From the NCBI GenBank assembly GCA_934096535.1, contig CAKOMC010000035.1:1-14992 (forward strand): 14,992 bases of DNA, in the 5' to 3' direction. Position 1 is the stretch's first letter; the number at the start of each line of letters is the position of its first letter. A program made the translations under genes and the position numbers. Below, in pieces: positions 1 through 6,369 of the stretch. The DNA comes from an uncultured Bacilli bacterium. Its GTDB lineage: Bacteria > Bacillota_I > Bacilli_A > RF39 > UBA660. Below the pieces are notes generated by a model. The model worked only from the letters and a program-made list of their open reading frames with translations. It was not told the DNA's origin and made no database searches.

Positions 1-2
1 AC

Positions 3-27
3 AAAAAAACTAACTATTTCTAGTTAG
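3..27 (-). terminator. Rho-independent terminator (minus strand) at left edge
   Basis: Read on the minus strand this is a perfect 7-bp stem (arms 10-16 and 21-27) with a GAAA loop, followed by seven T residues (plus-strand A-run 3-9). It would end a minus-strand transcript coming from the flank of element 1. No gene for that transcript is visible between here and the element end at 126. Confidence 0.7.
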
Positions 28-39
28 CATTTATTACTT

Positions 40-60
40 AAACTCGAAAAGTTCGAGTTT
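40..60. repeat. 9-bp inverted repeat (hairpin)
   Basis: Arms 40-48 and 52-60 are perfectly complementary around a 3-nt loop. No T-run follows on either strand, so this is a structural hairpin rather than a clear terminator. It lies in the probable chromosomal flank left of element 1. The rest of 1-125 holds no open reading frame I can support. Confidence 0.45.
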
Positions 61-125
61 CCTATCAATCTGGAGCGATAACTTTACTTATATTCGAAAA
101 ATTATACTCCCAAAGTTGTTTGATT

Positions 126-134
126 AAATCAACT
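126..134. repeat. Left attachment repeat of element 1
   Basis: AAATCAACT is repeated directly at 6,182-6,190. It forms the right part of one arm of a 13-bp inverted repeat, TGATTAAATCAAC at 121-133, whose partner arm is now at 6,194-6,206, beyond the other end of the element. Confidence 0.6.
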
Positions 135-140
135 AAATAA

Positions 141-169
141 ATTATATAAGATTTATCATTAAAAATCAA
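141..169 (-). promoter_or_regulatory. Outward-facing promoter at left end of element 1
   Basis: On the minus strand there is TTGATT (plus 164-169), a 17-bp spacer and a perfect TATAAT (plus 141-146). Transcription would start at about 133-134, inside the attachment repeat, and leave the element. In a circular form it would run straight into the small gene and recombinase at the other end. Tn4451 is known to make a strong tnpX promoter on circularisation; the same role here is inferred. Confidence 0.55.
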
Positions 170-177
170 TGGCTCTA

Positions 178-206
178 TGGTAAATTCAATAAAAATATAG
201 TATAAT
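178..206 (+). promoter_or_regulatory. Promoter for the plus-strand cargo operon
   Basis: A perfect TATAAT lies at 201-206. Only a poor -35 (TGGTAA, 178-183) is found at 17-bp spacing. It lies about 28 bp before the first cargo start codon and back-to-back with the outward minus-strand promoter at 141-169. Confidence 0.45.
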
Positions 207-234
207 TTTATTGAAAATTTTCGGGAGGTTTATA

Positions 235-819
235 ATGGATTTAAAGACGACAATATTTAGTAAAATATTAAATATGAATAAAAGGAAACTAGGAGTTATT
301 GTTATTATTGTTTTTGTTTCAATATTGATATTATTTCCATTTATTGATACTAATTTTTTCTACGCTAATAGAATTAAAAGTAGAATTGATATTTTGCAGA
401 AGATTACTGAATTAGATATGGACAAAATAAATCAAGATAAGAATTTAACTAAAGAATATGAAAGTATTGTAAAAGAAATAAATGAATCTGATAGTAATTA
501 TATTAATAAAGTTTTAAATAATAATAAAAATGACCATACCATTGGTAAGTTTATAAGTGGTGGAATTTTATGGTGGTTATTAGGAATTATAGTTCTATTC
601 TTTTATAATGCATTTAATAAAGAAGATAATAAAAAAGGTAAAAATTGGGGAACAAGAATTGCAGGATTTATTTTATGTGCAATTATAGGTGGACTTATAG
701 GCCTTATTTGCTCAATTATACCAACGATATTCAATATTTGGGTTAATTATATAATAATTCCTATTTTAGTTCTTGTACTAATGATTTTATTGCTATACAA
801 AACTTCATCTAATAATTAG
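235..819 (+). CDS. Four-helix integral membrane protein, unknown function
   Basis: The protein has 194 residues and no family I recognise. Hydrophobic segments lie at about residues 20-36, 106-125, 141-162 and 168-188. Between the first and second is a charged, Lys/Asn/Glu-rich loop of about 65 residues, perhaps helical. There is no cleavable signal peptide; the first helix follows a short basic N-terminus. The ATG at 235 is chosen because GGGAGG (223-228) lies 6 nt upstream; a longer reading from a TTG at 211 would include this RBS. It is the first of three tightly spaced plus-strand genes: its stop overlaps the RBS of the radical SAM gene 11 nt before that start. This suggests a co-expressed cargo module in element 1. 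Function cannot be assigned. Confidence 0.75.
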   Translation: MDLKTTIFSKILNMNKRKLGVIVIIVFVSILILFPFIDTNFFYANRIKSRIDILQKITELDMDKINQDKNLTKEYESIVKEINESDSNYINKVLNNNKNDHTIGKFISGGILWWLLGIIVLFFYNAFNKEDNKKGKNWGTRIAGFILCAIIGGLIGLICSIIPTIFNIWVNYIIIPILVLVLMILLLYKTSSNN

Positions 820-830
820 GAGGCGTTGAT

Positions 831-1664
831 ATGATAATAAAAGAAATTAATGTAAATGATTATTTAACTAAATCAAATCTTCCAGCAAGTGATTATGTTA
901 TAAATCCTTATGTCGGATGTTCACATGGATGTAAGTATTGTTATGCTTCATTCATGAAACGTTTTACAGGTCATACTGAAGATTGGGGAACATTTGTAGA
1001 TGTTAAGAAATGCGATAAAAAAATCAATTTAAAAAAGATAAGTAAAAAAAATGTATTTTTATCTTCGGTCACTGATTGTTATAACCCTCTTGAGGAAGAA
1101 TATAAAATAACTAGGACTATTTTAGAGCAATTAGTTAATTCAGATTGTTATTTATCCATTTCTACTAAATCAAAATTAATATTAAGAGATATAGACTTAT
1201 TAAAACAAGTAAAAAATTTATCTGTTAGTATGTCAATTAATACTCTTAATGAAGATTTTAGAAAAGATATGGATAATGCTAGTACTATAAAAGAACGATT
1301 AAATACTTTAAAAGAATTACATAATAATGGTATTCATACAGTTTTATTTATGTCACCAATTTTTCCTTATATTACTGAATGGGAAAAAATAATAGAAGAG
1401 TCTAAAGATTATATAGATGAATATTGGTTTGAAAATCTTAATTTAAGAGGTAGTTATAAAACTTATATATTAAATTATATAAAGGAAAAATATCCTAATT
1501 ATTATGACAAGTATATCGATATTTATTTAAAAAACAATCAAGATTATTGGCTTAATCTAGCAAATGAAATCAATAGTTATTGTAATAAAAACTACATAAA
1601 TTATATTAATTACTTTTATCATGATGAATTGGTAAAAGCTAAAAAAGAAAATCAAAATGTTTAG
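831..1664 (+). CDS. Radical SAM protein, spore photoproduct lyase (SPL/Rv2578c-like) family
   Basis: 277 residues. The [4Fe-4S]/SAM motif C-x3-C-x2-C is at C30, C34 and C37 (GCSHGCKYCYAS), preceded by the family-typical VINPYVGC stretch and followed by a DWGTFVDVK segment and a VTDCYNP segment. The arrangement fits the SPL-like COG1533 proteins rather than a genuine spore photoproduct lyase, which is longer. Enzymes of this group use a SAM-derived 5'-deoxyadenosyl radical; the substrate of this branch is unknown. The start at 831 has AGGAGG (818-823) at ideal spacing, overlapping the upstream stop codon. The gene sits between a membrane protein and a DUF5680 gene in one operon. SPL-like genes are frequent passengers on mobile DNA of gut Firmicutes (general knowledge). 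The role as cargo is inferred from position. Confidence 0.85.
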   Translation: MIIKEINVNDYLTKSNLPASDYVINPYVGCSHGCKYCYASFMKRFTGHTEDWGTFVDVKKCDKKINLKKISKKNVFLSSVTDCYNPLEEEYKITRTILEQLVNSDCYLSISTKSKLILRDIDLLKQVKNLSVSMSINTLNEDFRKDMDNASTIKERLNTLKELHNNGIHTVLFMSPIFPYITEWEKIIEESKDYIDEYWFENLNLRGSYKTYILNYIKEKYPNYYDKYIDIYLKNNQDYWLNLANEINSYCNKNYINYINYFYHDELVKAKKENQNV

Positions 1665-1680
1665 GAAGGAAAGAAATAAT

Positions 1681-2145
1681 ATGGATAGTTTAAGATATTT
1701 TTTGATTGAAGCGAAAAAACAAACTTATGCAAATGAAAATGTAGAAAAACAAAAATCATCTAGAAATGGATCACATGACTATGAGTATAGTTCTAACAAT
1801 ATGATTTATCATGATACTTATTTTGGTGGAACTAATTTTATGGGTGAAGAAGTAGTTTACGAAGAAAATGATACACCAATTTGGGGAATGAATTATTATG
1901 GAGTAACATTAGATCAAACTTTAAGTGAAGAGGCAGTTGATAAAGCATTAAGGCCTGCTCTTATGCAAGTTGGAAGTGATGAAACAATTCCCGTAAGAGG
2001 TCCAAAAGAATATGTAAATGGTGAATATAAATATAGTTTTAAAGTTGTTGGAGATTTAGAATATTTTGAAGGTGAAGAAACCATTTATAAAGCTGATAAG
2101 AAAGTTTATGTTCTAAAATGTCACGGAGGGGCAATAAAACGATAA
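1681..2145 (+). CDS. DUF5680 domain protein
   Basis: 154 residues, matching my recollection of the DUF5680 family over its whole length: an N-terminal FLIEAKKQTYA stretch, a YFGGTNFMGEEVVY segment (residues 47-60), IWGMNYYG (67-74), an RGP motif in the second half and a CHGG near the C-terminus. In other bacteria this domain is often found alone or behind a helix-turn-helix. Its biochemical role is not established. The ATG at 1,681 is chosen over one at 1,657, which overlaps the upstream gene, because AGGAAGGA (1,663-1,670) precedes it and the family homology begins exactly here. It is the last gene of the plus-strand cargo operon and ends at a bidirectional terminator shared with the relaxase gene. 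Confidence 0.7.
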   Translation: MDSLRYFLIEAKKQTYANENVEKQKSSRNGSHDYEYSSNNMIYHDTYFGGTNFMGEEVVYEENDTPIWGMNYYGVTLDQTLSEEAVDKALRPALMQVGSDETIPVRGPKEYVNGEYKYSFKVVGDLEYFEGEETIYKADKKVYVLKCHGGAIKR

Positions 2146-2148
2146 TAT

Positions 2149-2189
2149 AAAAGACAAAACTAGGTTATAAACTCCTAGAATTGTCTTTT
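2149..2189. terminator. Bidirectional terminator between convergent genes
   Basis: A 9-bp outer stem (2,149-2,157 with 2,181-2,189) and an inner stem (CTAGG/CCTAG, 2,160-2,164 with 2,174-2,178) enclose a 9-nt loop. A T-run follows on the plus strand. The outer arm is A-rich at its other end, giving T residues on the minus strand. It overlaps the last codons of the relaxase gene and separates the cargo operon from the mobilization genes. Confidence 0.75.
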
Positions 2190-3472
2190 TCTTTTTGGAT
2201 ATCCTTATTAAAATTATTAAGGTTATTTTGTATGCCTTCGGCTCTTTTAGTTATTTCTTTACAATACTTATCATACTTATAGAGTTCTTTAATTTTTGGT
2301 TGAATATCATTTATTTCAGCAAGTATTTGAGCTTGCTTGTCTTCAGTCTTTGCTCTATGGTATCGTCTCCAAAGATTTTCTCTTTTTCCTTTTAACTCAC
2401 TTAATTCATCAGAGTTATTTTTAGAATAGTTATCTAAATCTTCTTTTGTAACGATATTTTTCTCATGCATAAATCTAACTTGTTGTGAAATTTGTTCTAA
2501 TTTATAAACTTCTTTTCTAATGGAGTATGGAAGATATTGTTTAGGATGGTTCTTTGGGAATACTCCTAGTAGATAACAATAGTATAAATATAATCCATAG
2601 ATACCTTTATGTGGTTTATTAGTTTTAGAGTATTCTTCAATGATAGATTTTTGAGACATAGGTTTAAATACTATTTGTTTTGATAAATATAATCGTTGTT
2701 TTAATCTTTCTTTTGAATATTCTTCACCAAATACATTTTCTATTCTAACTTTATATTCACCATCTCTATAAATAGTTATTATATCATTACGAGAATATAC
2801 TTTATAACCTAATGATCTCATTCTCTCAAATAATTGTTTTAAAGTTAATGAATAACTAATAACATTATCTAAATCTTCTTTTAGTGTTTTGTAATATTCA
2901 TCGTTTGAAATACTTTTGGTATAAGTCCTTTTATAAAACCTATCTTCGTCTAAAACAGATAGTCCGTATTCCGAACATAATGAATCAGAAATGTGTCTTA
3001 TCTTTGATATATTAGTTAAGTTGTTATTATATTTCTTGCCACTTTTAAAAGATACAGAGTTGATTATGAAATGGTTGTGAATATGATTTGTATTTTGATG
3101 AGTTGCAACAACCACTTCATAATCTTTAAACATTTCTTCTGCAAATTTAACTCCAATTTCATGAGCAATATCTGGAGTAACTTCTCCTTCTTTAAATGAT
3201 TGATAACCATGGTAAGCAAGAACTCCGTCTTTCTTTCTAAATCTTTCTTTAGTGAACTCCATATCATCATAAGGATTATCTTCATCACAATTTAAGCAAC
3301 TGACATAACAAATTTTTTCTTGTTTAAAATTATAATCTTTAATAGGTTCTTCTAAATAACTATATAATTCTTCATTACCATAATCTTTATTAAGAGTTTT
3401 TTCAGGATTGATGATATAATTTATAGATTGCTTTAAATTATTCTTAATACTCCAAATTGATGTTGTCGCCAT
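2165..3472 (-). CDS. MOBP-type relaxase/mobilization nuclease of element 1
   Basis: 435 residues. The N-terminal relaxase domain (Pfam Relaxase, VirD2/MobA-like) shows the candidate nicking tyrosine Y19 in an INYIINPEKT motif and the metal-binding histidine cluster H125, H130, H132, H134 (THQNTNHIHNHFIIN). The C-terminal part (about 330-430) is charged and likely coiled-coil. It would nick one strand at oriT and pilot it into a recipient using a helper element's secretion system, since none is encoded here. The start ATG at 3,472 follows AGAAAGGA at good spacing. It lies downstream of tnpV with 63 bp between, and this gap contains a nested inverted repeat that is a candidate oriT. Tn4451 itself carries a MobV relaxase (TnpZ), so this chassis has a different relaxase. 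No coupling protein is visible. Confidence 0.88.
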   Translation of the reverse strand: MATTSIWSIKNNLKQSINYIINPEKTLNKDYGNEELYSYLEEPIKDYNFKQEKICYVSCLNCDEDNPYDDMEFTKERFRKKDGVLAYHGYQSFKEGEVTPDIAHEIGVKFAEEMFKDYEVVVATHQNTNHIHNHFIINSVSFKSGKKYNNNLTNISKIRHISDSLCSEYGLSVLDEDRFYKRTYTKSISNDEYYKTLKEDLDNVISYSLTLKQLFERMRSLGYKVYSRNDIITIYRDGEYKVRIENVFGEEYSKERLKQRLYLSKQIVFKPMSQKSIIEEYSKTNKPHKGIYGLYLYYCYLLGVFPKNHPKQYLPYSIRKEVYKLEQISQQVRFMHEKNIVTKEDLDNYSKNNSDELSELKGKRENLWRRYHRAKTEDKQAQILAEINDIQPKIKELYKYDKYCKEITKRAEGIQNNLNNFNKDIQKEKDNSRSL

Positions 3473-3538
3473 TATAGGTTTATCCTTTCTTTTGGAGTGG
3501 TGGGAGTAATACCACCTTGCTTGCTTATGACAACATCA
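3458..3538. promoter_or_regulatory. Candidate oriT / relaxase operator: nested inverted repeat
   Basis: An outer perfect 10-bp inverted repeat, TGATGTTGTC (3,458-3,467) and GACAACATCA (3,529-3,538), spans the relaxase start; its left arm covers codons 2-5. Inside is a smaller hairpin, GGTGG (3,499-3,503) with CCACC (3,512-3,516). Its position directly upstream of the relaxase gene is where such proteins often bind and nick. The nic site cannot be placed from sequence alone. Confidence 0.4.
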
Positions 3539-3889
3539 CACATTAATTAACTCCTTTAAGATAATTTCTTCAGCAGTATTCTTATAATTATTCATCAATT
3601 TTACCCATTCAATTTGATTGTTTTCTTTATTTTTTTCAGTTAGTTTTTCATCATTTTTAATATAGTTATTCATTAAAGTTTTTAATCTTTCTTCACATTC
3701 TTTACTGACTGAAAGAAGATGGTTTGTTAGTTCATTCTTCATTAAAAGTACCTGATATAATCTTTTTTTGTGCTCCTTAATATAGTTTAATCGCAAGTAA
3801 CCATACTTATTTATTTCTTCATAATTTTGATTTTCTATTACCAAATTAGGTAATAAATAATCTCCTTGTTTTACATATTCAATATTCAT
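3536..3889 (-). CDS. tnpV: TnpV-family transposon protein
   Basis: 117 residues resembling TnpV of Tn4451/Tn4453: an N-terminal GDYLLPNL segment (residues 9-16), a YGYLRLNYIKEHKK segment, a central helix with KECEERL, and an EWVKLMNNYKNTAEEII C-terminal helix. TnpV proteins are small, mostly helical accessory proteins encoded next to the large serine recombinase. Their role is not settled, though many have been thought of as DNA-binding or excision-related. The gene begins 18 bp after the recombinase stop and shares its orientation, so the two are probably co-transcribed. An AAAGGA lies about 12 nt before the ATG. The stop is TGA; beyond it the frame stays open through 21 codons into the relaxase, which has its own RBS. 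Confidence 0.8.
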   Translation of the reverse strand: MNIEYVKQGDYLLPNLVIENQNYEEINKYGYLRLNYIKEHKKRLYQVLLMKNELTNHLLSVSKECEERLKTLMNNYIKNDEKLTEKNKENNQIEWVKLMNNYKNTAEEIILKELINV

Positions 3890-3907
3890 AATTTAATCAA
3901 ATCCTTT

Positions 3908-5728
3908 CTAATTTTCTGATAGTTTATTTGTTTTGTAGCTAATAATTCCATATTTATCTTTAACATTATCTATTGTTATAGGGAACTTATCTTTAGATGA
4001 AATTGCTACAAATCTTATAATTTTTTCATTATCTTTTGGTTGATATTCTAAAATAACTTCATTAGTTTCTTCATCAATTGTTTCATACATTTCATAAAAA
4101 GATGTTTCAAAGTGTTCATTCATTTTAGATAAATATTTATCTAATTGTTCTTCATTCATTCTGCCACCTTTTATACATTTTTCTTTATTACCAACCATAA
4201 CAGGTACTGCGACATCAAATATACCTGCATCATAAAACTTTACTAATTGTCTTATAAATCCGTTTCTAAAATTAATTTTTTCAAGAAATAAATTACCTTT
4301 ACTATCCTTTTTAATTTCGATAGTATCAATAAATTTAGATATAAATTCCTGTTTTTCAGACTTGTCCATACCATTCCATTTAGTCTTAAAAACAGCATTT
4401 AAAGTATCAAGTCTAATCATTTTTTCTTTTTCTAAATCTCTCTCAGCAAGTAATTCGTGTGGAGAATAGTTAAAAGTTTCTAAATTAACTAACTCTATTT
4501 TTTTACTTTCAAGGTTAGCAAGTTTATCTTCAATTAGTTTATAATCTTCTTTAAAATCATCAATTTCAACAATGCCTTTAATATACAAATCTTTAATTCT
4601 ATCTCTTTGTTTTTCTAAATCTCTAATCTCTTTATCAATAGAAGTAGTATCAATATTATTTGTTTTATCTTCTAATACAGGTAGAAAGAAATTTTTAACT
4701 GCCATATCATATTCAAGTAAATCATAAATAAAATCTCTTAATAAATGTTCTACATGGTCTTCATTAAAGTTAATGTGACAATACTCACAAGTATAGTACA
4801 TATACTTTCTTTTAGTACCACCAGAACCTTTGCATTTCATAATTCTACTACAATTAGGACATTTTAACCTTTGAAAGAAAGTATAAACTCTATCTCTAGT
4901 ATAAGTTCTTTGATTTCTTTCTTTTTGTCTTTGACATTCTTCCCATTTTGCACGAGATATAATAGGTTCAACTACATTCATATAAACAATAGGTTCTAAA
5001 TTTTCTTGTTTCCCAATTCGTTTATATTGTTCATAATCTCCCATATAGATTTTATTATCAATAATCTTTTGAATAGTAGTATCTTTCCAATTTTTCTTTG
5101 GATAAATGTTATTTTCTTTAAAAAAATTAGCAATTTGTTGAAAACTTTTACCCTCTAAATACATATCAAATATCTTTTCTACATGGCGGCGAGTAGCGTT
5201 GTCTATAACCATTCTTTTGTCTTCAGCACTCTTATAACCAAATGGTCTTTGTCCAGGAATATGACCTGATTTAATGGCTCCATTTAAGCCGAATTTAGTT
5301 CTTTCTGATACAATTTCTATTTCTAATTGAGATAATACTGTAAGCATTCTTACAAAGAATCTACCATTAGCAGTAGAGGTATTAACATCATCTCTATCAC
5401 ATAGTAGAAAGCAATTATATTGTTCTAATACTGATATAAGTTCTTCTAAATCTCTAACACTTCTTGTTATTCTATCAAGTTTATAAGCAACAATATAATT
5501 AAGTTTTCCTTCCTTCATATCTTTAAGCATTTCTTGAAATTGTGGTCTATGTTCCATATCTTTTGCAGATATTCCTGCATCTTTATAGACCTTATAAACT
5601 TCTAACTCTTTAAACTTACATAACTGAAGCAATTTTTCTTCTTGCTCTCCAAGTGAAAATCCTTCTCTTGCTTGATCTTCGGTACTAACACGAATATAAA
5701 CTCCTGCAACTTTCCTTTCATTATCCAT
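3908..5728 (-). CDS. Large serine recombinase of element 1 (TnpX-like)
   Basis: 606 residues from the chosen ATG. The N-terminal resolvase/invertase catalytic domain (about 5-150) has the nucleophile S15 in YIRVSTEDQ and the KLDRITRS motif. It is followed by the Recombinase domain with RPFGYK and a zinc ribbon with CPNC at about residue 290 and CEYC at about 313. A long coiled-coil stretch (about 370-430) and a C-terminal extension follow. Such enzymes excise and integrate an element between short att sites through a phosphoserine intermediate. The ATG at 5,728 is chosen because AAAGGAG lies 10 nt upstream and YIRVS sits at the usual depth; an upstream reading from 5,788 would run through a terminator hairpin. 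A tnpV gene follows by 18 bp. A terminator-like hairpin lies in the leader. Related to, but clearly different from, the recombinase at 9,449-11,344. Confidence 0.92.
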   Translation of the reverse strand: MDNERKVAGVYIRVSTEDQAREGFSLGEQEEKLLQLCKFKELEVYKVYKDAGISAKDMEHRPQFQEMLKDMKEGKLNYIVAYKLDRITRSVRDLEELISVLEQYNCFLLCDRDDVNTSTANGRFFVRMLTVLSQLEIEIVSERTKFGLNGAIKSGHIPGQRPFGYKSAEDKRMVIDNATRRHVEKIFDMYLEGKSFQQIANFFKENNIYPKKNWKDTTIQKIIDNKIYMGDYEQYKRIGKQENLEPIVYMNVVEPIISRAKWEECQRQKERNQRTYTRDRVYTFFQRLKCPNCSRIMKCKGSGGTKRKYMYYTCEYCHINFNEDHVEHLLRDFIYDLLEYDMAVKNFFLPVLEDKTNNIDTTSIDKEIRDLEKQRDRIKDLYIKGIVEIDDFKEDYKLIEDKLANLESKKIELVNLETFNYSPHELLAERDLEKEKMIRLDTLNAVFKTKWNGMDKSEKQEFISKFIDTIEIKKDSKGNLFLEKINFRNGFIRQLVKFYDAGIFDVAVPVMVGNKEKCIKGGRMNEEQLDKYLSKMNEHFETSFYEMYETIDEETNEVILEYQPKDNEKIIRFVAISSKDKFPITIDNVKDKYGIISYKTNKLSEN

Positions 5729-5775
5729 AATTATCATTCTCCTTTCTTTCTTGGATTTTTGAAAGGCACCAAAGT

Positions 5776-5805
5776 AAAAAGGTGTCACATAACAAGGACA
5801 CCTTT
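5776..5805 (-). terminator. Terminator-like hairpin in the leader of recombinase 1
   Basis: Read on the minus strand, AAAGGTGTC (plus 5,797-5,805) pairs with GACACCTTT (5,778-5,786), followed by more T residues. It ends about 48 nt before the recombinase start, leaving no room for a promoter in between, so expression needs read-through. A third segment, GGTGCC (plus 5,765-5,770), could pair with the second arm instead and open the hairpin. Confidence 0.6.
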
Positions 5806-5872
5806 GAAAATATTAGTTATTTATACGACAAAAACAACCAATATTGTGGGAGTATATAAACTCACCAATTCA

Positions 5873-6115
5873 TTAATGCCTTGCTATGTACTCTGATAAT
5901 TCAGACAATGGGATTTTCTTCTTTAAATTCCCTATATAAAAATGTTTCTGTTCATTGAAGAATAGGTATAACTTATCTCCAATAATTACTTTATGTGGCT
6001 CTACATACGCTAGATTGGTATGTTCCACAATCCTTAAGTATCCCTCAATTATTTGATAGGACTTCTTATTAAATTTGCAAGACCAATTAATTTTGGCTTT
6101 GAGTTCATCACTCAT
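5873..6115 (-). CDS. Small 'YVEPH' protein of element 1, possibly started from ACG at 6,145
   Basis: 80 residues from the first ATG. The family is unrecognised. It is clearly homologous to the 91-residue protein at 11,596-11,871: both share TNL(A/S)YVEPH followed by an alternating hydrophobic (beta-like) region, Y(I/V)GNL and a C-terminal helix ending in a basic tail. Alignment continues ten codons upstream of this ATG (INIVKKKIN in this copy, INITTKELE in the other), back to an ACG at 6,143-6,145 that lines up with the ATG of the homologue. The RBS-like GAAAGG lies at the same 11-nt distance in both. Either ACG is a weak start, or the start was lost and the ATG at 6,115 is used with a poor RBS. 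Its place between the element end and the recombinase suggests a recombination directionality factor or regulator; this is inference. Confidence 0.65.
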   Translation of the reverse strand: MSDELKAKINWSCKFNKKSYQIIEGYLRIVEHTNLAYVEPHKVIIGDKLYLFFNEQKHFYIGNLKKKIPLSELSEYIARH

Positions 6116-6177
6116 ATTGATTTTCTTTTTTACGATATTAATCGTACCACATCACACCCTTTCTTTGTAATAGCAAC

Positions 6178-6201
6178 AAAAAAATCAACTTGCGTTGATT
6201 T
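6178..6201 (-). terminator. Minus-strand terminator at right end of element 1
   Basis: On the minus strand an 8-bp stem (AAATCAAC with GTTGATTT), a GCAA loop and seven T residues (plus A-run 6,178-6,184). The 3' arm coincides with the right attachment repeat, so the hairpin body belongs to the target site and the T-run to the element. It would stop transcripts arriving from the right before the small gene and recombinase. Confidence 0.65.
6182..6190. repeat. Right attachment repeat of element 1
   Basis: Second copy of AAATCAACT (first at 126-134). The sequence immediately right of it, GTTGATTTAATCA at 6,194-6,206, is the exact complement of 121-133 left of the element. Confidence 0.6.
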
Positions 6202-6298
6202 AATCATTAACATCGCTTGGTGCGACGATTTTACCTTATGGAGCGAGTGGTTAAGTTATTTCAAACTTTTTCTCACTAATTAGGATTTAATACTATTT
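6191..6298. other. Spacer between the two elements, probably original chromosomal DNA
   Basis: These 108 bp contain no supported gene. They include half of the hairpin split by element 1 (6,194-6,206), a small stem-loop around 6,212-6,226, and a TGGAGCGA word (6,239-6,246) that also occurs at 71-78 and, as TGGAGCG, at the tRNA-Gly 3' end (11,982-11,988). With 1-125 and the region right of 11,916 it would rebuild the intergenic region downstream of tRNA-Gly before either insertion. Confidence 0.5.
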
Positions 6299-6308
6299 AA
6301 GTACCAAC
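6299..6308. repeat. Left attachment repeat of element 2
   Basis: AAGTACCAAC, repeated directly at 11,907-11,916. On the minus strand it reads GTTGGTACTT, sharing GTTG(A/G)T with the element 1 repeat (AGTTGATTT), as expected if the two related recombinases recognise related cores. Confidence 0.55.
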
Positions 6309-6318
6309 CTCTAATAAT

Positions 6319-6347
6319 ATTTTAACAATTTATAATTTTATTGGCAA
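6319..6347 (-). promoter_or_regulatory. Outward-facing promoter at left end of element 2
   Basis: On the minus strand TTGCCA (plus 6,342-6,347), a 17-bp spacer and TAAAAT (plus 6,319-6,324) each match the sigma-A consensus in 5 of 6 positions. It fires out of the element at about 6,311. Integrated, the transcript would meet the terminator at 6,178-6,201 after about 110 nt. In a circle it would read into the small protein and recombinase genes. Confidence 0.55.
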
Positions 6348-6369
6348 TATTTTTTTTGAAATTTGTATA

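Larger units (their letters stand above)
126..6190 (-). mobile_element. Integrated mobilizable element 1 (Tn4451-like chassis, MOBP relaxase)
   Basis: About 6.06 kb bounded by the 9-bp direct repeat AAATCAACT. It encodes a small YVEPH protein, a large serine recombinase, TnpV and a MOBP relaxase, all on the minus strand, plus a convergent three-gene plus-strand cargo. No conjugative transfer (type IV secretion) genes are present, so it would be mobilizable rather than self-transmissible. Support for the ends: joining 1-125 to 6,191 onward across one repeat copy restores a perfect 13-bp stem-loop. The exact crossover within the repeat cannot be fixed from this sequence. Confidence 0.7.

Noticed and set aside
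2195..2395. Plus-strand open frame of 66 codons
   Set aside because: It lies opposite the C-terminal part of the MOBP relaxase, has no RBS and a composition expected of the antisense strand.
3064..3288. Minus-strand open frame of 74 codons inside the relaxase
   Set aside because: Out-of-frame shadow of the relaxase gene, which has clear catalytic motifs in the main frame.
5672..5896. Plus-strand open frame over the recombinase 1 leader
   Set aside because: Crosses the leader hairpin and the start of the recombinase on the other strand; no RBS and no recognisable protein.
6053..6283. Plus-strand open frame over the right end of element 1
   Set aside because: Covers the small-gene start, the terminator and the attachment repeat; no RBS, so it is taken as chance.
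6191..6298. Possible riboswitch or T-box in the spacer between elements
   Set aside because: No T-box sequence or other riboswitch core I know was found on either strand.
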